From positions 1-13,573 of the forward strand of contig JANWXA010000028.1 of assembly GCA_025055465.1 (NCBI GenBank): DNA of 13,573 nucleotides, given 5' to 3'. This DNA comes from Candidatus Kapaibacterium sp. (lineage in GTDB: Bacteria; Bacteroidota; Ignavibacteria; Kapaibacteriales; HRBIN21). A program made the translations under genes and the position numbers. Shown here piece after piece: positions 1 through 6,341 of the stretch (its first letter is position 1; each line of letters begins with the position of its first letter). The notes beneath the pieces were generated by a model. That model had not been told where the DNA came from. It ran no database searches and saw only the letters and a list, made by a program, of their open reading frames with translations.

Positions 1-37
1 TGGGGGGAAGAAGCCTGTATTTTCGCGAAGGGCAACT

Positions 38-123
38 GCCCGGATGGCGGAACCGGTAGACGCACGGGACTTAAAATCCCGTGGGGCGCAAGCCCCGTGC
101 GGGTTCGACTCCCGCTCCGGGCA
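38..123 (+). tRNA. tRNA-Leu, anticodon UAA
   Basis: Class II tRNA decoding UUA/UUG. The 7-bp acceptor stem pairs positions 38-44 with 116-122, leaving A123 as discriminator base. The anticodon stem CGGGA/TCCCG (65-69 with 77-81) encloses the loop C-T-T-A-A-A-A, with anticodon TAA at 72-74. A long variable arm (GGGGC, GCAA loop, GCCCC) marks it as a leucine-type class II tRNA. The T-arm contains the usual GGTTCGA. The 3' CCA is not encoded, because A123 is followed by CA. The gene ends two bases before the stop codon of the convergent mutL. Confidence 0.96.
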
Positions 124-125
124 CA

Positions 126-1925
126 TTAGCGTCGCTCGAAGAAGCGCTCGAGCTCCTGACGCGTGATTTCCACTACAACAGGGCGTCCGTGAGGGCAAAC
201 GTACGGCAACACGCAGTGCTGAAGCTCTGCTATAAGCGAGTGAATTTCCGGCTCCGACAACGTCTGCCCAGCTTTAACGGCAGCTTTGCACGCCAACGTT
301 GCCAACAGCCGCTCCACGGCAGAGCCTCGAAGCTGGTGACTGTATTCCCGATATCCCTCCAGCAGCTCCATCAACACCGTATCCTCCTGGCCCGGCGGGA
401 TGTCCGCAGGCACCGCAGCAAGTTCCATAGCACCTGAGCTTGCGCGTTGGAGCTCAAACCCCAGCTCGTGGAGCGGCTCCCACAATTCCTCTACGAGGGA
501 CCGTTGGGCAGATTCCAGGGACAGAGGAAGTGGAAGCAGCAATCTCTGTGGGATCTTACGCTCGGCTTCCCAGACACGGCGGAAGCGCTCGTATAGCACC
601 CGCTCATGGGCTACATGCTGGTCCACAATGCGTATTCCTTCCGGAGTCTCCCAGAAGATGTACGTATCATGCACCTGCCAGCAGCGCAGTTGTAGCTCTT
701 CTTGGAAGAGCACGGTTGCAGCATTCTGCGGAGCAGCGGTTCCCCGCGTTGCCTGACGGTACGCTGGCACAGGAAAGCTCCCTGACCCTCCCAGCTGCCA
801 ATGCCTTGGCTGTATTTGCTCCGGTGCCACTACCTCGCCCGTGATCCGATTGACCAGAAGAGGCTGACCGTGAGCGGTACGCTCCACGGTCATCGGTGTC
901 TGTGCCATCCCCAAAGTCACCGTCGGAGCCAGATGGCTACGTCCTAAAGCCTCCGTGACCGCCTGCAGGACAGCCGTAAAAGCCTGACGTTCTTCTTCGA
1001 ACTTGACCTCGTGCTTCTGCGGATGGACGTTGACGTCAACCTGCTCTGGGTCTACCTCTATGTGCAAAACGAATATGGGGTAAGTGCCACTCTCTAACAG
1101 TTGCTCGTACGCTGTATAGACAGCGTGGCTCAGGCCCCTGTGTTGGATCCAACGGCGATTAAGAAACAGGAACTGCTGAGCCCGTGACGGGCGCGCACAT
1201 TCGGGATGTCCTACGAATCCCCAAACACGAAAACCAGCATACGCGCTTTCCACCGGTAACATTTTCTGCACCAGCTCATCACCGAAGAGAGCGGCAAAGC
1301 GCTCCTGCAACGTGCCCGGGGCAACGTCAAAGATCAGAGCTCGCTCATCGCTAAACAAAAAACGAACGGGAGGGTGCCCCAGCACGAAGCGGGTCATAGT
1401 ATCGGCGATCAGGCGGAATTCAGTCAAGTCTGAACGAAGAAATTTACGTCGTGCTGGCACGTTGTAAAAGAGGTTCCGCACAAGCACTTGCGTTCCTTTC
1501 TCGCCGGCGTAGGGTTCAATCCTGGGTTCTGTATCTGGCTCCGATAGCAAGCGCCATCCGACGGGATCATCGGCCTGGCGTGTCCGAATTTCCAGATGCG
1601 AAACCGCTGCAATTGCAGCCAACGCCTCCCCACGGAAGCCCAGCGTGGCGATTCGGTGCAGATCCTCCAATTCACGCAGCTTGCTGGTAGCGTGCCGGCG
1701 GATGCTAAGCGCTAAGTCCGAACGGCTCATTCCATAGCCATCATCAACGACGTGTATAAGGCGCCTGCCCGCTGCATGCACTGTCACCGCTACAGTAGTC
1801 GCCTCAGCGTCCAGCGCGTTTTCTACCAGTTCTTTGACTACCGACTCCGGACGCTGCACGACTTCACCAGCGGCAATCTGGCTGGCAAGGAACTCCGGCA
1901 GTATCCAAATTCGACTCTCCTGCAT
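126..1925 (-). CDS. mutL: DNA mismatch repair protein MutL (endonuclease type)
   Basis: MutL couples mismatch recognition by MutS to strand incision in the cytoplasm. The 599-residue length is normal. The N-terminal GHKL ATPase is complete: KELVENALDA with catalytic Glu35, DDGYGM at 61-66, ATSKL near 79-83, GFRGEAL at 96-102. A low-complexity linker spans roughly 330-405. The C-terminal dimerisation/endonuclease domain carries the metal-binding motif as DQHVAHERVLYE (435-446; the usual DQHA has Val for Ala), an ACKAAVKAGQ motif at 545-554 and CPHGRP at 577-582. This marks a MutH-independent, self-nicking MutL. QRLLLP at 460-465 resembles the beta-clamp-binding motif of such MutLs. The ATG start has a good Shine-Dalgarno (AGGAG, complement of 1935-1939) 9 nt upstream. 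It is transcribed divergently from the aldo/keto reductase-like gene, and its TAA stop almost touches the tRNA. Confidence 0.97.
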   Translation of the reverse strand: MQESRIWILPEFLASQIAAGEVVQRPESVVKELVENALDAEATTVAVTVHAAGRRLIHVVDDGYGMSRSDLALSIRRHATSKLRELEDLHRIATLGFRGEALAAIAAVSHLEIRTRQADDPVGWRLLSEPDTEPRIEPYAGEKGTQVLVRNLFYNVPARRKFLRSDLTEFRLIADTMTRFVLGHPPVRFLFSDERALIFDVAPGTLQERFAALFGDELVQKMLPVESAYAGFRVWGFVGHPECARPSRAQQFLFLNRRWIQHRGLSHAVYTAYEQLLESGTYPIFVLHIEVDPEQVDVNVHPQKHEVKFEEERQAFTAVLQAVTEALGRSHLAPTVTLGMAQTPMTVERTAHGQPLLVNRITGEVVAPEQIQPRHWQLGGSGSFPVPAYRQATRGTAAPQNAATVLFQEELQLRCWQVHDTYIFWETPEGIRIVDQHVAHERVLYERFRRVWEAERKIPQRLLLPLPLSLESAQRSLVEELWEPLHELGFELQRASSGAMELAAVPADIPPGQEDTVLMELLEGYREYSHQLRGSAVERLLATLACKAAVKAGQTLSEPEIHSLIAELQHCVLPYVCPHGRPVVVEITRQELERFFERR

Positions 1926-1964
1926 CGTTGCTCTCTCCTACCTCACGACGCACTGACGCAGAGA

Positions 1965-1984
1965 CTTCGGCTCCATTGCCGAAG
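1965..1984. promoter_or_regulatory. 7-bp perfect inverted repeat in the mutL divergent intergenic region
   Basis: CTTCGGC (1965-1971) and GCCGAAG (1978-1984) flank a 6-nt TCCATT loop in the 119-bp gap between the divergent mutL start and the gene at 2045. There is no T-tract on either side, so it is not an obvious terminator. An operator or a 5'UTR hairpin of the mutL transcript are both possible. Confidence 0.35.
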
Positions 1985-2004
1985 ATGCTTTAGCCGTTTC
2001 TTCC

Positions 2005-2012
2005 TACTTTTG
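2005..2012 (+). promoter_or_regulatory. Possible Bacteroidota-type -7 element (TACTTTTG)
   Basis: TACTTTTG is an exact match to the TAnnTTTG -7 consensus known for the primary sigma factor of Bacteroidota. It lies 32 nt before the ATG at 2045, giving a short leader with a weak GAGG (2030-2033) as ribosome binding site. No convincing -33 TTG at normal spacing is visible: the nearest, at 1976-1978, is 26 nt away. Confidence 0.35.
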
Positions 2013-2044
2013 TAACGAAATGGGTAAATGAGGAAAAACGTACC

Positions 2045-3484
2045 ATGCTCCAGCACCAGGCACCGGATTTTCCCCTCCCCTCCTTAGGGCTCAGTACTTG
2101 CCGTTTCCCACCGCTGCCCAACGCCCGCGATCTCTTAGAGCAGGCTTGGCGTCACGGGGTTCGTCTTTTTGCTACTGCCCCCAGTACAGACGACGGTTTC
2201 AGCGAAAGCACTCTGGGCGAGTGGTCTGCACAAACCCAACAATACCCTATTGTGCTTGCCTCTGTTGGACTCCTGGAAGGGATGCTCTACCACCGAGCAT
2301 TAGAACGTGAACACGAAGGACGTCCATATCTGGAACTGGCACGGTTGCGTGATGGCCTCAGTTATTGTATTCATCCCGACTTCTTACAAGAGCAGCTCCA
2401 GGAGTGCCGCCAACGCCTTCGGCATAACCTGCTGCTCGGTGTTGTGCTCCAACAGCCTGAGCTTTTCCTGCAGTGGGCAATCGCACAGGGACTACCACGG
2501 GACGAAGCACAACATGAACTTCTCCGCCGCCTGGAATACGCCTTTGCATTTCTGGAGCAGGAGTGCCAGCAGGGATATCTCCGCTCTTACGGTATCCAGT
2601 CTGAGTGCCTCCTCCCCCATAGTGCTTCCTCCCTGTTACTCCCGTTTCCTGAGCTCGTGGAACTCGCTCGTTCCGTCGGTGGCGAAGAGCATCATTTCCG
2701 TCTACTGCTCATCCCATTCAACCTATTTGAACCCCAGGCAGCAATCGAGCCGGTCATTGGAGGGCAAACACTCTTGGAGTACGCTGTCGGCTATGGAATA
2801 CAGGTGGTAGCTTACCGACCGCTCAACGCCCAGCTCAACGGCCGACCAGTCCTGATTGCCGAACCCCCAGTAGCAAAAACAACTCTTGTCTCCGTTGAGC
2901 ACATCCGAGGACAGTTGCGCGAGTTTGTCCACGCAGAGACCCAGTTATTGCGCTCGCTAACCTCGCTACCTCTGAATGGGGTGCAACGCGACATGGTACG
3001 GGAGTCGTTGACCTTAAGCCTCTTCCTCCAAGATCACTGGCACGAGTTTGCCAGCTACGAGGACTGGATTCGGATGCAATCAGGGTATCTTACCGAACGG
3101 CTGCGCTCGCTGGCACAGTTGCTGAAACCACTGCTTACCACGACAGGTGCGGAGCAGGAATGGCAGACTTACAGGGCACGGCTTCAACAGGCGCTTTCTG
3201 ACATTGGACGTCTATACGCCGCTCGCGCATGGGAGCGCGCCCGCCGCCTGCGCCCGGTGCTTGAAGAAGCCCTTCAGTGCCCCATTCCCCCGGTCCCACT
3301 GGCACAGCTTGCTCTGGCACTCATACGCCACACCGAAGGAATTCGCAGCATACTGGTTGCAAGCTCGTCTGCAGACCACATTGCTGAAAACATCGCCTCA
3401 CACAACCTCAGCTTGCCCCCGCTAAGACGACAGCAGTGGACCCGACTGCAAGCTGCACGTCTAATCTTAGAGCATGGTTTCTGA
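2045..3484 (+). CDS. Aldo/keto reductase-like protein lacking the catalytic tetrad
   Basis: The 479-residue protein follows the aldo/keto reductase (AKR) barrel pattern: a LGLSTCRF-type first strand, the A-T-A-P..DDGFSE..LG segment at 43-58 (family form FDTA..Y..G.SE..LG), PIVLASVG at 68-75, a helix and strand at 114-139, GYLRSYGIQSE at 177-187 (family G.IR.iGvSn), YGIQVVAYRPL at 250-260, and a C-terminal cofactor-type segment IRSILVASSSADHIAENI at about 433-450. By eye, the tetrad positions read Ala43 (for Asp), Thr48 (for Tyr), Val74 (for Lys) and Gln136 (for His), so hydride-transfer chemistry is unlikely. About 150 residues of helix-rich sequence (roughly 270-425) are inserted before the last barrel elements; ordinary AKRs have 300-340 residues. 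The frame is clean over its length, so it is not simply a pseudogene. It may be a binding protein or a repurposed enzyme. Confidence 0.8.
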   Translation: MLQHQAPDFPLPSLGLSTCRFPPLPNARDLLEQAWRHGVRLFATAPSTDDGFSESTLGEWSAQTQQYPIVLASVGLLEGMLYHRALEREHEGRPYLELARLRDGLSYCIHPDFLQEQLQECRQRLRHNLLLGVVLQQPELFLQWAIAQGLPRDEAQHELLRRLEYAFAFLEQECQQGYLRSYGIQSECLLPHSASSLLLPFPELVELARSVGGEEHHFRLLLIPFNLFEPQAAIEPVIGGQTLLEYAVGYGIQVVAYRPLNAQLNGRPVLIAEPPVAKTTLVSVEHIRGQLREFVHAETQLLRSLTSLPLNGVQRDMVRESLTLSLFLQDHWHEFASYEDWIRMQSGYLTERLRSLAQLLKPLLTTTGAEQEWQTYRARLQQALSDIGRLYAARAWERARRLRPVLEEALQCPIPPVPLAQLALALIRHTEGIRSILVASSSADHIAENIASHNLSLPPLRRQQWTRLQAARLILEHGF

Positions 3485-3877
3485 GATGTAGCACATAACT
3501 CCGCGGCCTCAAACCCAGAGTAACAGCCGCGCACTGAGCTGTCGAAAGCGGGTCTCTGCTTTACATCATTCATCCTATTTCCGCACCCTGTCTATGTTTG
3601 TCCACCTGGGAGTTCACAGAAACCAGCCCCTACGTTGAGTGCAAGCGCAAACTCTCTGTTCCTTTGACGCTTCCTCGGTGATGTGGCAGTCCCCGTATCG
3701 CTAAGGGGTGTTGCCGAGTCCGCCACATCCTGCAGGATTCGCCACGCCCTGTCCGATTATAGCTCGCTTTCACGTCCTCGAATCTGCCCCTTTGTCAGCG
3801 GCTGAGCCGATATAGCCTCCCGTAGATTTCGCTGTACCGAGCCGGGAATTAAGTGCTGCTGGACGCGTGTGCAGCAG
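3485..3877. other. 393-bp convergent intergenic region rich in inverted repeats
   Basis: This gap lies between two 3' ends (2045-3484 on plus, nadX on minus) and holds no ORF with recognisable protein features. Inverted repeats seen: CGCGGC 3502-3507 with GCCGCG 3526-3531; GAGT 3637-3640 with ACTC 3651-3654; GATGTGGC 3680-3687 with GCCACATC 3722-3729, enclosing CCCC 3691-3694 with GGGG 3705-3708; the 12-bp palindrome ATCCTGCAGGAT 3727-3738; GCTGCTG 3855-3861 with CAGCAGC 3872-3878, which touches the nadX stop. None is followed by a clear T-run. A TATGTTTG at 3593-3600 matches the TAnnTTTG promoter element on the plus strand. A structured small RNA is possible but I recognise no known family. 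Confidence 0.5.
3680..3738. repeat. Nested inverted repeats and adjoining 12-bp palindrome
   Basis: An 8-bp perfect outer stem (3680-3687 with 3722-3729) encloses a C4/G4 inner stem (3691-3694 with 3705-3708). The alternative pairing GGCA 3685-3688 with TGCC 3712-3715 would extend the inner stem and break the outer one, so two exclusive folds are possible. The palindrome ATCCTGCAGGAT (3727-3738) overlaps the right outer arm. Confidence 0.5.
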
Positions 3878-4714
3878 CTACGTCCCCAAATGAATCCCTG
3901 GACGACAGATTTCCCGCAGGGTTGCTAACACCGACAGTACTGACAACATACTGGTTCGGGGATTCTGCGGATGGGTAATGTTGCGCACAGTGATGCTAAT
4001 TTCCCCGAAGGCTCCACGAGCATAAATCTCATGCACGTTGAGTGTTATGCGTGGATCAGCAACGATACGCACCATCGTGCGTTCTGGTCCAATGCCAGCC
4101 AGGCTGAGCGTAGCAGCCACGTTAATGTTTGCTGGAAAGTACCGTACAGCCTCTCGAGCCGGTCCCTCATAGACAACCATTGGCTCCCGGATCTCGGACG
4201 GTTGGAGATGGAGGCGCTCCATTAGGGTTTCGGGCGCTAACGCATAAGGCGGTTTCCGCGTAGTCAGAACAACCACCTCCACCTCGCCACGAAAGGCGGC
4301 TGCTTTGAGCCCGTCAATGCCGACAATACCTCCAGAAGGAATGTGCAACCTCCGCCCCCACCGCTCCGCTAACGCCGGCAGATCTGACCCGGGAGGTTCC
4401 AAGAGGGCTCCAACGCTCAAAATGAGCAAATCGCATCCCGCCTGCAACACCTGCGCACCATACTCATGGACCGCTTGCTGCGACGCCGCTTCCACAACCA
4501 GGCGAAGGCCCTCCGTGCGGAGAAATTCAGCTACATCCACAGCAACAGAGACAGGGGGATGCACCAAAGCCCCCACTGCCTGGGCTCTGACGCCGTTCTG
4601 GTCAAAGACCGCACGAAGTATTCCTCCGGGGACCTCACCACGCACGAAGGCTTCAGCAACACTGAAACCTATGGCCCCACAGCCCATCAGTCCGACGCCA
4701 ATTTCTGCTGCCAT
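3878..4714 (-). CDS. nadX: L-aspartate dehydrogenase
   Basis: NAD(P)-dependent oxidation of L-aspartate to iminoaspartate, the first step of de novo NAD synthesis, normally handed to quinolinate synthase (NadA). Numbered from the chosen 278-residue start, the Rossmann glycine motif GLMGCGAIG is at 8-16. Family signatures follow: IPSGGIVGIDGLKAA at 125-139, FPANINVAAT at 193-202, NVHEIYARGAFGE with the conserved His228, and NPRTSMLS at 251-258. This fits the NAD_binding_3 plus DUF108-type C-terminal domain layout. The frame stays open to a GTG at 4768, but that codon falls in a hairpin and adds an atypical leader. ATG 4714 begins just before the Rossmann strand, has a G-rich stretch 5 nt upstream, and gives the usual family length. 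It lies downstream of the redoxin gene on the same strand. No nadA, nadB or nadC is seen in the window. Confidence 0.92.
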   Translation of the reverse strand: MAAEIGVGLMGCGAIGFSVAEAFVRGEVPGGILRAVFDQNGVRAQAVGALVHPPVSVAVDVAEFLRTEGLRLVVEAASQQAVHEYGAQVLQAGCDLLILSVGALLEPPGSDLPALAERWGRRLHIPSGGIVGIDGLKAAAFRGEVEVVVLTTRKPPYALAPETLMERLHLQPSEIREPMVVYEGPAREAVRYFPANINVAATLSLAGIGPERTMVRIVADPRITLNVHEIYARGAFGEISITVRNITHPQNPRTSMLSVLSVLATLREICRPGIHLGT

Positions 4715-4767
4715 TGCAGCCCCCAAAGTCGCTCGAACAAATGCCTTTGTATCCCATGTGAACACCA

Positions 4768-4802
4768 CGGTTCAATGGGTACTGAACCGGCTGCTTCAGC
4801 CG
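4768..4802 (-). promoter_or_regulatory. Tandem hairpins between the redoxin gene and nadX
   Basis: Two adjacent perfect inverted repeats lie in the 110-bp gap before nadX. CGGTTCA (4768-4774) pairs with TGAACCG (4783-4789) across an 8-nt loop. CGGCTG (4788-4793) pairs with CAGCCG (4797-4802) across a 3-nt loop. They share two bases, so they may be alternatives. No T-tract follows on the minus strand. They begin 22 nt after the redoxin stop codon. A partial terminator, an mRNA processing or stability element, or an operator for an NAD-responsive regulator are all possible. Confidence 0.55.
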
Positions 4803-4824
4803 TCCGCAGAGTCGAAATCGGCAA

Positions 4825-5391
4825 CTACGGTACCTCCTGTGTGCGCCACTTAATGCTGCAGCCCAACGCTGGATGCTGGGGATATGGCACCGGAGTTCCA
4901 GCAAGCAGAGCATCCAGCGCTGCCCGTAATTCCTGGCCCGTTACCGGTAACCCATTGCCTGGGGTCGAAGCGTCAAAACGCCCGTGATAGACCAGCCGCA
5001 ATTCTCCATCGGCAACATAAAACTCTGGAGTACACTGCGCCCCATAGGCACGGGCAACTTCCTGTGTCTCATCAAACAAATACGGAAACGGATAGCCAAG
5101 CTCTTGCGCAACCCGGCGCATGTTTTCTGGAGAATCTTCCGGATACGCTTCCGGATCGTTCGGGTTTACCGCAATAAAGGAGACACCTTTGGCAAGATAC
5201 TCGCGGGCAAGCTCAACAAGCTTAGGCTGAATATGCTTGACATACGGGCAATGGTTGCAGAGGAACATAATCACCGTCGCCCGTTCTGATTTTAACTCCT
5301 GGAGCGAACGTCTCTGCCCAGAGAGCGCGTCCTCCAACTCAAAGGACGGTATCTGCATCCCCAGAGGTATTTCGCGGGAATACACTGCCAT
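4825..5391 (-). CDS. Thioredoxin-fold redoxin, peroxiredoxin-like (PRX_like1 type)
   Basis: A 188-residue cytoplasmic thioredoxin-fold protein of the AhpC/TSA-redoxin superfamily, with no signal peptide. It has the redox motif CNHC at 45-48 within IMFLCNHCPYVKH, the cis-proline loop QCTPEFYV at 119-126 with Cys120, and a C-terminal GCSIKW motif (Cys178). This combination is typical of the widespread 'thioredoxin family protein' group whose substrate is not established. It probably acts as a thiol-disulfide reductase or peroxidase. ATG 5391 is preceded by AGGGG at 5-nt spacing (complement of 5397-5401). The gene is divergent from the DUF4505 gene and upstream of nadX on the same strand. Confidence 0.88.
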   Translation of the reverse strand: MAVYSREIPLGMQIPSFELEDALSGQRRSLQELKSERATVIMFLCNHCPYVKHIQPKLVELAREYLAKGVSFIAVNPNDPEAYPEDSPENMRRVAQELGYPFPYLFDETQEVARAYGAQCTPEFYVADGELRLVYHGRFDASTPGNGLPVTGQELRAALDALLAGTPVPYPQHPALGCSIKWRTQEVP

Positions 5392-5435
5392 TGAATCCCC
5401 TTAGCAATCTGCAACAGCTTCGTACTTTCGCCCCG

Positions 5436-5443
5436 CAAAATTA
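5436..5443 (-). promoter_or_regulatory. Possible Bacteroidota-type -7 element (TAATTTTG)
   Basis: On the minus strand this reads TAATTTTG, an exact TAnnTTTG match, 45 nt before the redoxin ATG at 5391. A T-rich stretch lies about 19 nt upstream, but there is no clear TTG at -33. On the opposite strand TACTTTCG at 5423-5430 is a one-mismatch version that could serve the DUF4505-pncB-pncA operon. The region 5392-5471 is therefore the likely divergent promoter of the NAD locus. Confidence 0.4.
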
Positions 5444-5471
5444 CAAGCTTGGCGCAAGACATAAAAAAGCT

Positions 5472-6341
5472 ATGCGGGGCACTGCACGAGAGTACTTCTA
5501 TACCATTGACCTGCGAGGGCGGCTCTGGCATGCTGGCTCTGAACTATCGGATGCACGCTTCTTGCGTTCGTTCTTTCAGCAGCTACAACCCAACACGACT
5601 GGTCGCCACCCTGAATACCCCTACATCTCCCCCTGCGGCGCAGAGATGAACTATGTCTACCCGGCCGACACACCGATTGTCTTCCAGCGACTCCAGGAGG
5701 GGTGTCTCTGGTATGCTGGTGAGCTTTCTGTACCGTTTGCGCCACAGAAGCTGCGTTTCTCTGCTGAGGGCGTCCTCTACCATCCTGCACCTGTCGGCGT
5801 GTGGGGAAGGCTCGCTCCGGAAATCGCCTTGGAGCTGGGCCAAGCAGCCGAGCCGTGGGGTCTATATTTTCTCCTTCGCGTACCGGGGCATCCCTGTGGC
5901 GCAGTCGTGCTACCCCTCGACATGCTTTCAGACGTGCAGTACATGCCTCCACCCCATACTTTCCATTGCTCACAGTGTCGCGCCCCGAATCCCGAACTGC
6001 CCTGCTTACATTTTCTCTATTTCCCCAACACCCTACGCGTTGAGACCTGGTTACCGCCCCATTGGGCATCATCCGCACTGACCACTGATATTCTCTTCAC
6101 CGCTGTCTACAGCGCCTTGCTACAGCTCCAGCAACTCTTCAAACTGTCGGAGAAAATACGGAACCTTCAATTCGCCACCAGGAGCTCAGACATAGCGCAT
6201 GTCCGGGAAGAGCTCCACCTCGTAGCAACCCTGGACCTCCCCCCTCCAACAACAACACTGATCTCTATTGCGATAGAGACAACCAATGGCAAACCCATAG
6301 CGGGAGCTGAGTGTGCCATAGCAGCAGCGAGACCAGACTGA
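5472..6341 (+). CDS. DUF4505 (UPF0598, C8orf82-like) family protein with C-terminal extension
   Basis: The first half closely matches the DUF4505/UPF0598 pattern known from human mitochondrial C8orf82, whose function is unknown. It has REYFYTID near the start, FFQQLQPNTTGRHPEYPYIS with PCGAEMNYVYPADTPIVF (about 34-71), and a GVLYHPAP segment near 100-107 followed by a conserved LA.EIALELG. Beyond residue about 125 it carries a tail I do not recognise. The tail has a Cys cluster (CSQC plus a later Cys at 166, 169 and 178) and a helical stretch. Family members usually end soon after the DUF, so at 289 residues this one is long. The frame is open back to a TTG at 5391, but that base overlaps the divergent redoxin ATG and would swallow the intergenic promoter region. 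ATG 5472 starts at the conserved domain, although it has no clear Shine-Dalgarno. Its TGA is immediately followed by the pncB ATG, implying cotranscription with NAD salvage genes. Confidence 0.85.
   Translation: MRGTAREYFYTIDLRGRLWHAGSELSDARFLRSFFQQLQPNTTGRHPEYPYISPCGAEMNYVYPADTPIVFQRLQEGCLWYAGELSVPFAPQKLRFSAEGVLYHPAPVGVWGRLAPEIALELGQAAEPWGLYFLLRVPGHPCGAVVLPLDMLSDVQYMPPPHTFHCSQCRAPNPELPCLHFLYFPNTLRVETWLPPHWASSALTTDILFTAVYSALLQLQQLFKLSEKIRNLQFATRSSDIAHVREELHLVATLDLPPPTTTLISIAIETTNGKPIAGAECAIAAARPD

Noticed and set aside
38..123. tRNA gene as an integration (att) site of a mobile element
   Set aside because: No integrase, direct repeat of the tRNA 3' end, or other mobile gene is in the window; mutL follows directly.
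3274..3573. Minus-strand open frame reaching into the 3485-3877 gap
   Set aside because: Most of it is antisense to the AKR-like gene, the translation has no domain-like pattern, and no ribosome binding site is seen.
3727..3738. 12-bp palindrome as a mobile-element end or recombination site
   Set aside because: It is a single copy with no transposase or second copy nearby; it is listed only as part of the structured gap.
3485..3877. tmRNA, RNase P RNA or another known housekeeping RNA
   Set aside because: The size fits and one end has a T-loop-like GATTCGAG on the minus strand, but I could not find a tRNA-like pairing, a tag-peptide frame ending in AA-stop, or the conserved RNase P core motifs.
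4715..4768. Upstream GTG start for nadX at 4768
   Set aside because: The codon lies in a perfect inverted repeat with no ribosome binding site, and adds 18 residues ahead of the normal Rossmann start.
5391..5471. TTG start for the DUF4505 gene at 5391
   Set aside because: It shares a base with the divergent redoxin ATG and would leave no promoter region; the conserved domain begins right after ATG 5472.
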